In this document: positions 33,617 to 42,531 of the stretch, in pieces
Position numbering within the stretch: the stretch's first letter is position 1
Layout of the letters: each line of letters opens with the position of its first letter
Made by a program: the position numbers and the translations under genes
NCBI RefSeq assembly: GCF_019599265.1
Contig: NZ_JAHZTC010000017.1
Coordinates: forward strand, 49,229 to 113,228
DNA length: 64,000 nt
DNA from: Pontibacter sp. HSC-14F20
GTDB taxonomy: Bacteria > Bacteroidota > Bacteroidia > Cytophagales > Hymenobacteraceae
Direction of reading: 5' to 3'
Notes under the pieces: model-generated
Told to the model about the DNA's origin: nothing
Database searches by the model: none
Seen by the model: only the letters and a program-made list of their open reading frames with translations

Positions 33617-35125
33617 ATGAACCACCTGCTCATCATGTTGCCGATGCTCATTCCGCTGTACGGGGCTATTCTGAGTCTCTTCTTCTGGCGGTATGTGCGT
33701 GCGCAACAGCTTATCGGCATCCTGGCACAAGTCTGTTTGCTGATTGCTACTTTCCTGCTGCTCTTCGACGTAAATGATAACGGCATCCGGACCTCCCAGA
33801 TCGGTAGCTGGCCTGCCCCCTTCGGCATCACGCTGGTGGCTGATTTATTCAGTTCAATGATGGTAATCACCAGTGCCATCACCGGTATGGCCATCTACCT
33901 TTTTTCCATCAAAGGGCTCGATAAGGCAAGGCAAACATTTGGCTATTACCCGGTGCTTCTCATCCTGCAGTTGGGCGTGTCAGGCGTCTGTCTGACGGGA
34001 GATCTGTTCAACATGTTTGTATGGTTTGAAGTGCTCCTGATCTGCTGCTTTGTACTGATCGCGCTGGGAGGAACCAAACCACAGCTGGAGGGGGCTATTA
34101 AATACCTAACCATCAACTTTCTGGCAAGTGGCTTTCTGCTCACAGGTATAGGGGTGGTATACGGGATACTGGGCTCTCTTAACCTGGCTGAGTTAGCAGT
34201 GCTGGTACGAACGCCGGTATCGCACCCGGCTCTCATTACCATGGCTGGTATGTTTTTCCTGATCGCCTTTGGCATCAAGTCTGCTATTTTTCCGCTGTTT
34301 TTCTGGCTGCCGGCCTCATACCACACACCGCCAATCGCCATTTCAGCGTTCATAGCAGGTATACTCACCAAGGTAGGTATGTATGCGCTGATCCGTCTTT
34401 TCACCTTAATCTTTGTCACCGATCAGGGCCTGACTATTCCGCTTTTCACGGTGCTGGCAGGTTTTACCATGGTGGTTGGGGTATTGGGGGCTGCCTCGCA
34501 AAATGATTTTCGCAAAATCCTCTCCTTCCACATTGTCAGCCAGATCGGGTATATGCTGATGGGGCTGGCGCTGTTCACCCCCCTGGCCATTGCGGGCAGC
34601 ATCTATTTTATTATTCACAACATCCTGGTAAAAACCAACCTCTTTTTAATCAGCGGGGTGGTGGCGCATCGCCATGGTACCTTTGCACTAAAAAAGCTTG
34701 GCGGCGTATACCTGCAGCAACCTTTCCTTTCGGTGTTGTTTTTTATCTCAGCTTTTTCACTGGCGGGCATACCGCCTTTCTCGGGGTTCTGGGGCAAGTT
34801 TATGCTGGCCAAGGCCGGTTTCGAGATTGACAGTTTCATCATTGTGCTGGTTTCGCTGGCTGTCAGCCTGATTACTATCTTCTCGATGACCAAAATCTGG
34901 AATGAAGTGTTCTGGAAGAAGAAACCCGAAACGGACCCTTTGCTAAATGTGATCACGAAGCAAACGCACCGCGATAACCGGCTACTGCACCTGCCGGTTG
35001 CTTTACTGGCCATGTTTATTCTCTTCATCGGGCTTTATGCCGAGCCGGTGGTTTCGATGGCACAACTTGCAGCCGAACAACTTATGAACAGCGAATTATA
35101 CATTAATGCCGTATTGAAAAAATAG
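33617..35125 (+). CDS. mrpD: Mrp antiporter subunit D (MnhD/MrpD, NuoN/NuoM-like)
   Basis: A 502-residue antiporter-like subunit with about 14 helices. The functional Glu in NMFVWFEVLLICCFVLIA and Lys residues in FGIKSAIFPLFFWLPASYHTPP and GILTKVGMYALIR match residues essential in Bacillus MrpD. LSFHIVSQIGYMLMG and HNILVKTNLFLISG complete the proton-channel helices. One base separates its stop from the mrpE ATG. Confidence 0.95.
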   Translation: MNHLLIMLPMLIPLYGAILSLFFWRYVRAQQLIGILAQVCLLIATFLLLFDVNDNGIRTSQIGSWPAPFGITLVADLFSSMMVITSAITGMAIYLFSIKGLDKARQTFGYYPVLLILQLGVSGVCLTGDLFNMFVWFEVLLICCFVLIALGGTKPQLEGAIKYLTINFLASGFLLTGIGVVYGILGSLNLAELAVLVRTPVSHPALITMAGMFFLIAFGIKSAIFPLFFWLPASYHTPPIAISAFIAGILTKVGMYALIRLFTLIFVTDQGLTIPLFTVLAGFTMVVGVLGAASQNDFRKILSFHIVSQIGYMLMGLALFTPLAIAGSIYFIIHNILVKTNLFLISGVVAHRHGTFALKKLGGVYLQQPFLSVLFFISAFSLAGIPPFSGFWGKFMLAKAGFEIDSFIIVLVSLAVSLITIFSMTKIWNEVFWKKKPETDPLLNVITKQTHRDNRLLHLPVALLAMFILFIGLYAEPVVSMAQLAAEQLMNSELYINAVLKK

Positions 35126-35126
35126 C

Positions 35127-35624
35127 ATGAAAACATTTATCATCCATTCCCTGATCGCTTTTATTGGCAGTTACCTTTACTTTAAATACGGTGAGCCTCT
35201 ATTGCCTTATAATGCGGTCTGGGCCGTCTTTGTATCAACCTTCATCATGTTTGTGCTGTGGCTGACTTCGGCCTCCTATCACCGCGCCTATTTTCATAAA
35301 CTGCCAAAGGCGATCAGCTTTATCGTGTTCTTTCTGAAAGAGCTTGTGATTGCCAACCTTCGTGTTGCCTACGACATCCTGACACCCGCTTACCGCATGA
35401 AACCTACTGTGGTGGCTGTTCCGCTTTCCGTTACAACAGACCTGGAGATTACCCTGCTGGCCAACATCATTACCCTGACTCCCGGCTCGCTCATGATCGA
35501 TATAAGCGCCGACCGCAAATTTCTGTACATGCATACGCTTTATGTAAAAGACGACGATGTAGAGCAGGTCAAATACAATGTAAAACACGGTTTTGAGCGC
35601 CGGTTAATGCAGTTGACCCGATGA
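35127..35624 (+). CDS. mrpE: Mrp antiporter subunit E (MnhE/MrpE)
   Basis: A 165-residue subunit with two or three N-terminal helices and a cytoplasmic domain. Family marks: [41 protein letters not shown] and MYMHTLYV-like [13 protein letters not shown]. In other species MrpE helps assemble the complex. Its end overlaps the start of mrpF by 4 bases (ATGA). Confidence 0.93.
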   Translation: MKTFIIHSLIAFIGSYLYFKYGEPLLPYNAVWAVFVSTFIMFVLWLTSASYHRAYFHKLPKAISFIVFFLKELVIANLRVAYDILTPAYRMKPTVVAVPLSVTTDLEITLLANIITLTPGSLMIDISADRKFLYMHTLYVKDDDVEQVKYNVKHGFERRLMQLTR

Positions 35625-35890
35625 GTATATTTTCGTTTACACTCATTTTTGCCATGGCTGCGCTGAGCCTTTGCCTTGTGATGACAGGTATACGGTTTGC
35701 CATCGGCCCGACACTGCCTGACCGTATCACAGCATTTGACCTGTTTGTGGCCAACGTCATCGGCATCGTGGCCATTTATACCGAGCTCACCGGCAACCAA
35801 GACTTCATTGACGTAGCCATTATACTATCCCTGTTCGGTTTTCTCGGCTCTATCTCTTTTGCCTATTACCTCATGAAATCAGCCCGCTAG
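35621..35890 (+). CDS. mrpF: Mrp antiporter subunit F (MnhF/MrpF)
   Basis: An 89-residue, three-helix subunit. The conserved block RFAIGPTLPDRITAFDLFVANVIG and the DVAIILSLFGFLGSISFAYY helix identify it. In Bacillus MrpF also exports bile salts; no such role can be read here. Overlaps mrpE and lies 3 bases from mrpG. Confidence 0.93.
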   Translation: MSIFSFTLIFAMAALSLCLVMTGIRFAIGPTLPDRITAFDLFVANVIGIVAIYTELTGNQDFIDVAIILSLFGFLGSISFAYYLMKSAR

Positions 35891-35893
35891 CCT

Positions 35894-36295
35894 ATGTTTG
35901 AAGACATTAATTTTCTGCTTATCCGCGAAATCATCAGTTCGGTTTTTATCATCATCGGGGTGATGTTTATGTTGATCTCCACCATCGGTCTGTTACGTTT
36001 CCCGGACTTTTATATCCGCATGTCAGCCATCACCAAGGGGGCAACATTGGGGCTGGGGTTTATTCTGTCAGGTATGGGTATTTATTTCAACGAGCCCGAC
36101 ATGTTCCTGAAAGTGATGCTGATCATCGGCTTTACTTTTCTTACCTCGCCCGTGGCGGCACACGTGATCGGGCGAACGGCTGTGCGCAACAAGATACCGT
36201 TCTGGGACCATACTAACCTGGATGAGTTTAAAGATTACCTGCACAAAGAGCACAGTGCCCACCGCGACCATGAACGGGACAATACGCAGGTATAG
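35894..36295 (+). CDS. mrpG: Mrp antiporter subunit G (MnhG/MrpG)
   Basis: A 133-residue subunit. Three helices with the MnhG signature GLLRFPDFYIRMSAITKGATLG and a third helix, IIGFTFLTSPVAAHVIGRTA. Length is near typical, with a His-rich charged tail (HKEHSAHRDHERD). Last gene of mrpABCDEFG; the convergent phosphoesterase gene begins 5 bases later with no clear hairpin between. Confidence 0.93.
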   Translation: MFEDINFLLIREIISSVFIIIGVMFMLISTIGLLRFPDFYIRMSAITKGATLGLGFILSGMGIYFNEPDMFLKVMLIIGFTFLTSPVAAHVIGRTAVRNKIPFWDHTNLDEFKDYLHKEHSAHRDHERDNTQV

Positions 36296-36300
36296 CAGCC

Positions 36301-37107
36301 TTAATGTGTGGGGTGATGTAGGAAAGGTCGGATAGAATCGGCATAGGTACTGAAGGCTTCGACAGTCGTCAGGATATGATCAGGATAGGTCAGTGCTGTG
36401 AGTTTGCCACCGAATACGCAGCCTGTGTCGATGTTGATGGTGTTGTTTTTCCAGCGCGGCTCCAGTACAGGGGTATGCCCGTATACCACCACCGCGACTC
36501 CAGAGTAATCTGCGGCCCAGTCGAGGCGAACCGGCAGACCGTGTGCATCCACTTCTCCAGTAGTAGGGCCATACAGGCAAAGGTCACGCACTGATTTGCT
36601 GTGCCGACCGTGCAGGCGTTCTTCCAGCCCGGCATGCGCCACTACCAAGCGCCCTTCATCTAAAATAATATGATGCGGCAGATGCCCCAGAAACTCCCGT
36701 ACCCTCGATATAAAAGCCTGATTATAGTGTTCGAGCTGCGCCATGGTCAGTTCCAGCCCGTGACGCACCTGCACATTACGCCCCATTAACTTGCGGTAGA
36801 GTTTGTCGTCGTGGTTGCCGCTAACACAGAGGGCTACCTCCTGCTCTACCATGTCCATCACCAGGCGCAGCACTTCCGGTGAGTTCGGGCCGCGGTCCAC
36901 CAGATCGCCTACAAACACAACCATGCAACCTTCGGGGGCCGTTATGCGGTAACTGCCTGCTGCTTTGTCGTCTTTTACCTCATAGCCAAGCTTATAGAGC
37001 AATGCCAGTAACTCATCAAAACAGCCGTGCACATCTCCAATAACATGGAAATGGCCGTGCAAGTCTTTGAGTATCAGGTTTCCGCTTCCGTCTGGCTTAT
37101 GGTGCAT
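36301..37107 (-). CDS. Calcineurin-like phosphoesterase (PPP/PrpE type)
   Basis: A 268-residue metallophosphatase. The metal-site motifs are in order: GDVHGCFDELLALL (D-x-H), FVGDLVDRGPNS (GDxxDRG), GNHDDKLYR (GNHE-type), HAGLEERL and VYGHTPVLEPRW. This set matches PPP-type phosphatases, including diadenosine tetraphosphatases (PrpE) and protein phosphatases. Substrate is undetermined. Convergent with the mrp operon. Confidence 0.85.
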   Translation of the reverse strand: MHHKPDGSGNLILKDLHGHFHVIGDVHGCFDELLALLYKLGYEVKDDKAAGSYRITAPEGCMVVFVGDLVDRGPNSPEVLRLVMDMVEQEVALCVSGNHDDKLYRKLMGRNVQVRHGLELTMAQLEHYNQAFISRVREFLGHLPHHIILDEGRLVVAHAGLEERLHGRHSKSVRDLCLYGPTTGEVDAHGLPVRLDWAADYSGVAVVVYGHTPVLEPRWKNNTINIDTGCVFGGKLTALTYPDHILTTVEAFSTYADSIRPFLHHPTH

Positions 37108-37302
37108 TGGCTTTTATTGTATCGTTTCTGATATGATCTTAACCAATATATTAACTAAAAAACAGCCTCCCGGGTTAGATTTGGTATGTTATTTTTTTTC
37201 ATAGCCGCCAGATTTTATACTTTTAGACCCGTGAACTTTCTATCCCGGACTTTAAGTACATTTTTTTTGTAAACCCGGCTGATCTTTCCCGTATAGTCCC
37301 AC

Positions 37303-39081
37303 ATGCCACAGCTCCGCAAGTATAAATTACCTCTCCTCTGGCTCCGCCGACATACCTCCACCCGCAACTTCATTCTGATTTCCAGTGTATTGGTTGGCCT
37401 TACAGCCGGCCTTGCTGCCGTAATCCTCAAAACACTGGTGCACTACATCCAGCAGTTGCTGGCCTATGGCAACCGGCTGCTGGAGGAACCGGTGTGGCTG
37501 GTGGTATTTCCACTCGTAGGCATTTTACTGGTGGTGTTTCTTGTGCGGGTCTTATTTAAAGGGCAGCTGGGTCGCGGAACCGCCAGTATTCTGCATGCTA
37601 TTTCTCAAAAATCGAGTTTGGTGGAATCGCACAAAATGTACTCGCATGTGCTCACTAGTGGTATCACAGCAGGCTTTGGGGGTTCGGCTGGTTTGGAGTC
37701 GCCTATTGTGGTGACAGGCTCTGCTATCGGTGCTAACTTTGGCCGGGAATATCACCTCAACTACCGTGACCGTACGTTGTTGCTGGCCTGTGGCGCGGCC
37801 GCAGGTATAGCAGCTGTGTTTAATGCGCCTATTGCCGGGGTTCTCTTCGCTATCGAAGTACTCCTTGCCGACATTAGTATCGCTGCGTTTATACCTCTGA
37901 TCATGTCATCTGTGGTGGGAGCCCTCTGTTCGCGCATTATCCTAAAAGAAGAGCAGCTTTTCTTTGCTGATCAGTTAGGTTTCTTTGCCGCATCTCACGT
38001 GCCATTTTACATCTTGCTAGGTATACTTACCGGACTAATGTCAGTTTATTATAGCCGGGCAGCCTGGCGCATCGAAGCACTTTTTGAGCCTTTTCAGGAC
38101 CAGCCTTACCGCCGGGCACTCGTGGGCGGTGTACTGCTCGGCTTGCTGATCATGCTGTTTCCGCCGCTCTTCGGCGAAGGATATGGAGCTGTTAAACTTT
38201 TGGAGAGCGGTAAACCTGAAGCATTACTGCAAGACAGTTGGCTTTCCTTTTTTGGGACGAATGAATGGTTGGTGCTGGGCTTTGTAGGGATGCTGGCATT
38301 AGTGAAAGTTGCGGCTACGACTTTTACAATTGCTGGGGGCGGCAACGGCGGTAACTTTGCGCCTTCTATGTTTGTGGGAGCCCACGTTGGTTTCTTCTTG
38401 AGCCGCCTCACCAATATGCTGCAAATTCACAAATTGCCCGAGGGTAGCTTTACAATGGTCGGGATGGCGGGCATCCTGAGTGGCGTTATGCATGCTCCGC
38501 TCACCGCTGTCTTTCTGATCGCTGAAATATCAGGTGGCTATACCTTGATGATTCCGCTGATGATCGTGTCGGCCTCCGCTTATGCCATGGTCAAATACTT
38601 TGAACCCTTCTCTCTCGACACAAAGAAACTGGCCCAGAAAGGCGAACTGCTCACCGCAAACAAGGATCGCACCGTGCTTCGCATCATGCAGATCCGTCAT
38701 TTAGTAGAAACTGATTTTCACCCTGTCAGGTATACCGCTACACTGCGCGAACTAGTAGATGTAATTGCTCAGAGCCGCCGTAACCTATACCCAGTGGTGG
38801 ACGAACAGCAAAAACTACGGGGGATCATCCTGCTCGAAGATGTGCGCGAAATTATGTTTAAACAGGAGAAGTATGACGAGGTAATGGTGACAGCACTGAT
38901 GTCGGCCCCCCCTACCGTAGTGCGCCATAACGATACCATGGCCGACGTGATGAAGAAGTTTGATGAAACCGGCGCCTGGAACCTGCCCGTGCTTAAAGAC
39001 GAGCTGTACCTTGGCTTTGTCTCCAAGTCAAGTATCTTTACCAAATACCGCAAGCTTTTGATCAAAACAACAGGCCACTAA
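37303..39081 (+). CDS. ClC-family chloride channel/transporter with CBS pair
   Basis: A 592-residue ClC protein: about 11 membrane helices (residues 20-420), then two CBS domains (about 450-590; RNLYPVVDEQQKLRGIILLED and AWNLPVLKDELYLGFVS). The gating glutamate is Glu132 in GSAGLESPI, although the usual GREGP/GKEGP is altered. The internal proton-path residue of exchangers (E. coli Glu203) aligns with Val186 in LFAIEVLLAD. Channels rather than exchangers usually carry valine there, so passive chloride conduction is possible. The GNFAPSMFVGA block is intact. Confidence 0.9.
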   Translation: MPQLRKYKLPLLWLRRHTSTRNFILISSVLVGLTAGLAAVILKTLVHYIQQLLAYGNRLLEEPVWLVVFPLVGILLVVFLVRVLFKGQLGRGTASILHAISQKSSLVESHKMYSHVLTSGITAGFGGSAGLESPIVVTGSAIGANFGREYHLNYRDRTLLLACGAAAGIAAVFNAPIAGVLFAIEVLLADISIAAFIPLIMSSVVGALCSRIILKEEQLFFADQLGFFAASHVPFYILLGILTGLMSVYYSRAAWRIEALFEPFQDQPYRRALVGGVLLGLLIMLFPPLFGEGYGAVKLLESGKPEALLQDSWLSFFGTNEWLVLGFVGMLALVKVAATTFTIAGGGNGGNFAPSMFVGAHVGFFLSRLTNMLQIHKLPEGSFTMVGMAGILSGVMHAPLTAVFLIAEISGGYTLMIPLMIVSASAYAMVKYFEPFSLDTKKLAQKGELLTANKDRTVLRIMQIRHLVETDFHPVRYTATLRELVDVIAQSRRNLYPVVDEQQKLRGIILLEDVREIMFKQEKYDEVMVTALMSAPPTVVRHNDTMADVMKKFDETGAWNLPVLKDELYLGFVSKSSIFTKYRKLLIKTTGH

Positions 39082-39091
39082 CTCCTCAGCT

Positions 39092-40798
39092 TTATCTATT
39101 AGCATCTTTTAGGTCAGCGCCTATACCTTCGATGCCTGCCGCAGTACGGAAACCACTGACGAGGCAGTCTTTCCAGTAGTTGAAAACAGAGCGGTTTCTG
39201 GCACGCACCACGTCAATTTTACCAGCACGAAGGGCTTCTCCTTTTTCTGGATTATCGGACTTGATCACAACCTTATTGGCCACTTTAGATAGGAGCTTTT
39301 TGGCAAATGACTGGCGTTTGTTTTCGTCCTTTGTCAGCACATCTACTTTAAAATTCTGATAACGTACATTAAGGTTGCCGCTGGCTTTGTTGCGGTACAG
39401 TTCTATCTTAAAATCACTTTTCTGCAATCTGCCCTCTTTCACACTGATAAATGTAGTCGGCTCCAAAATCGGATTAAGTACCGCCGGATCGGTGGGCCCG
39501 GCCCTACCTTGTATAGTATGGTAGCCATCAGGATCCAATAAGTTCAACCTGATGGTGACGGCAAGTGGTGCTTTTCCGTATGCCTTCGTTTTTGCCTCCA
39601 CCACAGCCGGAGTCTTGGCGGACATCTGGTTTTTGTCGTTGGTCACGTTGCTGATCGTTGCGTAAAGATTTTCGAAGGTGATGATGCCTTTCTCTGTCGC
39701 CTCCTCTGCAAGCTCTTCGTAACGGATGTGCATCCCCTGCACCTCTATTTTTTGGATGGTCAACCCTGTCTTCAGCTCTTGAATGATGTCGTGCGGGAGT
39801 GGTTTAGTTCCCTTCACTGCAAAATTCTTCCTGTCCATGTACGCACTCAAAGATGGATTTTTGATCACCATATTTTTGGCTGAAAGGTTATTGTATCTGG
39901 AATGTACTTTGTAATCTACGCCACTCAGGTTAATTTCCGGCACCTCCAGCCGAATCGTCGAAACAGCTTTCCCTTCTTTTAAACGTGCTAAGGCTGCATT
40001 CTCCAGTAGCGGAATCAGTTTCAGGTTGCCGAGGTTGAGCGTCGCGTCTTCCGTATTGGCTTTGAGCGCTGTTGCCTGGAGTTTGTAAGTGCCATCTGGC
40101 AGCGTGAGTTCAACTCTTCCCGATTCCAGGGCAATCCGGCGGGCGTAGTAGGCACGATCTTCATCCTGAAAGGCGGTGCTGTCGAGATTGAAGTCTTTCA
40201 CCGTCACCCTTAGATCTTCGAGTACGATCCGATCCGATTTCGCGTCCTGCCCTTCCCGGATACGCAGCGATCCCTCCGTTACTTGGATGCTCCCGATCTG
40301 CAGATTCCTCATGATCCCATCTACGGCTTTGTGCAGCGGCTCATGGGTTTCAGTGGTATCCTGGCGCATTTCGGTGATCAGGATGCTTGGTTGCGTAACC
40401 CGTAGCCTGCTCAAATCAAGTGGTTTGCCGCGCAGTATCCCGATGAAGTTTATACCTGCCAATACCAGTCTGTTTGTTTTGAGATCCAGCAGGGTACGGG
40501 GTGCTTTTGCTGCTGCGGTATCCTGCTGACTTGCCTCGTGTCGTTGGGCCCATGCCTCAAAGTCAGGAACCAGGCTGATAGAATCTGCTTGAATGCGTCC
40601 GCTTAGAAAAGACGAGTCAAGACCATGCAGCTTTAAGGAGTAAAGTCCGTTCGATTCTTTTTTTACCCGAGACTCAAGTTCGTCCTGTAACCAGGGGTTA
40701 AAATACAGCGATGAGAGAATGCCAGTGATTATGAATAGAGTTGCAAGAATGAGGAGTAGCCATAGCCACCATTTTTGAAGGAGCGTTTTAATTTTCAC
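39092..40798 (-). CDS. AsmA-like envelope protein with N-terminal anchor
   Basis: A 568-residue protein with one helix near the N terminus (WLWLLLILATLFIITGILSS) followed by a long beta-rich region repeating short strands, for example LDLKTNRLVLAGINFIGIL, IGSIQVTEGSLRI and LEVPEINLSGVDYKVHSR. This pattern suits AsmA/DUF748-type proteins, which span the periplasm and may shuttle lipids or support outer-membrane assembly. No strict signature motif was found, so the family call is from overall pattern. Confidence 0.65.
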   Translation of the reverse strand: MKIKTLLQKWWLWLLLILATLFIITGILSSLYFNPWLQDELESRVKKESNGLYSLKLHGLDSSFLSGRIQADSISLVPDFEAWAQRHEASQQDTAAAKAPRTLLDLKTNRLVLAGINFIGILRGKPLDLSRLRVTQPSILITEMRQDTTETHEPLHKAVDGIMRNLQIGSIQVTEGSLRIREGQDAKSDRIVLEDLRVTVKDFNLDSTAFQDEDRAYYARRIALESGRVELTLPDGTYKLQATALKANTEDATLNLGNLKLIPLLENAALARLKEGKAVSTIRLEVPEINLSGVDYKVHSRYNNLSAKNMVIKNPSLSAYMDRKNFAVKGTKPLPHDIIQELKTGLTIQKIEVQGMHIRYEELAEEATEKGIITFENLYATISNVTNDKNQMSAKTPAVVEAKTKAYGKAPLAVTIRLNLLDPDGYHTIQGRAGPTDPAVLNPILEPTTFISVKEGRLQKSDFKIELYRNKASGNLNVRYQNFKVDVLTKDENKRQSFAKKLLSKVANKVVIKSDNPEKGEALRAGKIDVVRARNRSVFNYWKDCLVSGFRTAAGIEGIGADLKDANR

Positions 40799-40982
40799 GT
40801 AGCTGATTAGTTTCAGATGAATACGAGCACAAGCACGATGTGTTTATAACCTTGCTGCCTGCCACTTGTTTCTGGCAAATCTGATCCCTTACAACTGTGT
40901 AGCACAATTATGAAGTCAGGTATACGGCATTATAAAATCAAGCGTTAAAAAGAAATTGCGCTTAAAAGCACAACTTTAGCTA

Positions 40983-41023
40983 TGAACGAACGTTCAATCA
41001 TTGTATATTTGAACAAATGTTCA
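40983..41023. promoter_or_regulatory. Two TetR-type operators flanking a -7 element
   Basis: Two 14-bp sites share TGAAC-4-GTTCA: 40983-40996 and 41010-41023, 27 bp from centre to centre. The perfect -7 box TATATTTG (41004-41011) lies between them and overlaps the second site. The TetR gene starts 8 bases further on, so autorepression is expected. Confidence 0.7.
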
Positions 41024-41030
41024 GGTTACA

Positions 41031-41585
41031 ATGCCCCGGTTTCAGGAAAAAAGAGAATACAGCATTAATAAATTGGTCGAGGTAGCCTTAGGGCTCTTCG
41101 CATCGAAGGGTTATGAAGCTACTTCGATCCGCAACATCGCCAGTCAGGCAGGCATGTCACTCGGCCTGCTCTATAATTATTTTAAAAGCAAAGATGAGTT
41201 GCTGGAAGAGATTTTCCGGCGCAGCGTAGAAGACATACACGCCTCCTTTGTACAAACGCCTGAGCAAGGCGGCTCTGGTATAGAGCAACATATCCGGCAA
41301 ACGGTGAAGCTGCTGAAGGAGAAACAGGATTTCTGGAAGCTGCTGCACGGCATCCGGATACAGTCGGAAGTAGTCAGGAAGTTGATGGACGGAATGCAGG
41401 AACAGACAGCCTACATCGAAGATCGTATCCGGCAAAACCTGATCGAGGCGGGCATCCCCTTCCCTGACCTCGAAGCCAAACTCCTCTTCGCCTCCATCGA
41501 CGGTATGGCAAGCCATTTTCTGCTCTACGACAATTATCCCATCGATGACGTAGCTTCACTCCTGATCATGAAATATAAGAAGTGA
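41031..41585 (+). CDS. TetR-family transcriptional regulator
   Basis: A 184-residue regulator. The N-terminal helix-turn-helix reads LVEVALGLFASKGYEATSIRNIA followed by SLGLLYNYFKSKDELLEEIF (quoted separately), the usual TetR recognition helix and dimerisation start; the C-terminal ligand domain is variable. It ends in a TGA that overlaps an in-frame GTG upstream of the hydrolase gene, so the pair is probably one operon. The paired TGAAC-4-GTTCA operators upstream make it a candidate autoregulator. Confidence 0.92.
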   Translation: MPRFQEKREYSINKLVEVALGLFASKGYEATSIRNIASQAGMSLGLLYNYFKSKDELLEEIFRRSVEDIHASFVQTPEQGGSGIEQHIRQTVKLLKEKQDFWKLLHGIRIQSEVVRKLMDGMQEQTAYIEDRIRQNLIEAGIPFPDLEAKLLFASIDGMASHFLLYDNYPIDDVASLLIMKYKK

Positions 41586-41608
41586 CTTTAGTTTTTTTTG
41601 ATAACAAG

Positions 41609-42466
41609 ATGAATTCTCCCAAATGGCTTGATCGCATTTTATACCCTTTCGCTCACCACACGATAGAACTCCAAAGCGGACAATTGCATTATGTGGACGA
41701 AGGACAGGGCGAACCCATTGTGTTTGTGCACGGCACCCCTACCTGGTCGTTTGTCTGGCGACAGCAGATCAAGGCGCTCAGCCGGACCTGCCGTTGCATC
41801 GCCCCCGACCATCTGGGTTTTGGACTGTCCGACAAACCAATGGACTTTTCCTATACCCCCGAAGCACACGCACAAAACCTGGAGCAACTGATCGACCAGC
41901 TTCAATTGAAAGACATTACCCTGGTGGTACACGATTTTGGTGGTCCTATTGGTCTAAGTTATGCCTTCAGGCATCCGGAAAATGTCAAGCGTTTGATCAT
42001 TTTAAATACCTGGATGTGGTCGCTGGAAAACGAAAAGCAGATGATGAAAATCAGTAGTTTTCTCAATGGACGCGTTGGGCAGTTCCTCTACCTGAACCTG
42101 GGCTTTTCGCCGCGTATGCTCCTGCCCAAAGGCTACCATCAGAAACGACACCTCAGCAAAGTCGTGCACCAACATTACTTAAAACCGCTCAATAATAGCC
42201 GTAACCGAATGGGTACCTGGCACTTTGCGGTTGCGCTAAAAGAGTCGGGACTATGGTTTGCCAGCCTTTGGGAGCAGCGCGAAAAGCTCCGAACTATACC
42301 TAAAATGATCCTTTGGGGAGAAAAAGACAAGTTGCTGCCATTACACTTACTGGAACAGTGGCAACAGGCCTTTCCGGAAGCCGTGGTAAAGCGTTTTGAG
42401 GCCGGCCATTTTGTGCAGGAAGAAAAAGGAGGAGAAATTGCAGATTCTATTAAAGATTTTATATAA
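41609..42466 (+). CDS. Alpha/beta hydrolase, haloalkane dehalogenase-like
   Basis: A 285-residue alpha/beta hydrolase, start at the ATG (MNSPKWLDRILYP); a GTG at 41582, overlapping the TetR stop, would add 9 residues. The oxyanion region is VHGTPTWSFVWR; the nucleophile is Asp109 in VVHDFGGPIG, as expected of haloalkane dehalogenases (aspartate, not serine); IAPDHLGFGLSD and the catalytic His in AGHFVQEE also fit. The halide-binding Trp next to the nucleophile in true dehalogenases (HDWG) is Phe here, so activity on haloalkanes is uncertain. Confidence 0.82.
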   Translation: MNSPKWLDRILYPFAHHTIELQSGQLHYVDEGQGEPIVFVHGTPTWSFVWRQQIKALSRTCRCIAPDHLGFGLSDKPMDFSYTPEAHAQNLEQLIDQLQLKDITLVVHDFGGPIGLSYAFRHPENVKRLIILNTWMWSLENEKQMMKISSFLNGRVGQFLYLNLGFSPRMLLPKGYHQKRHLSKVVHQHYLKPLNNSRNRMGTWHFAVALKESGLWFASLWEQREKLRTIPKMILWGEKDKLLPLHLLEQWQQAFPEAVVKRFEAGHFVQEEKGGEIADSIKDFI

Positions 42467-42531
42467 AGAATATGTAATATTAATTGCAGTTAAAGTAATC
42501 TTTTTCATACCTTTATAGTCAAATTAAAACT

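Noticed and set aside
41582..41608. GTG start for the hydrolase overlapping the TetR stop
   Set aside because: It adds nine residues without family similarity; the ATG at 41609 fits homologues better, though the overlap would be consistent with coupling.
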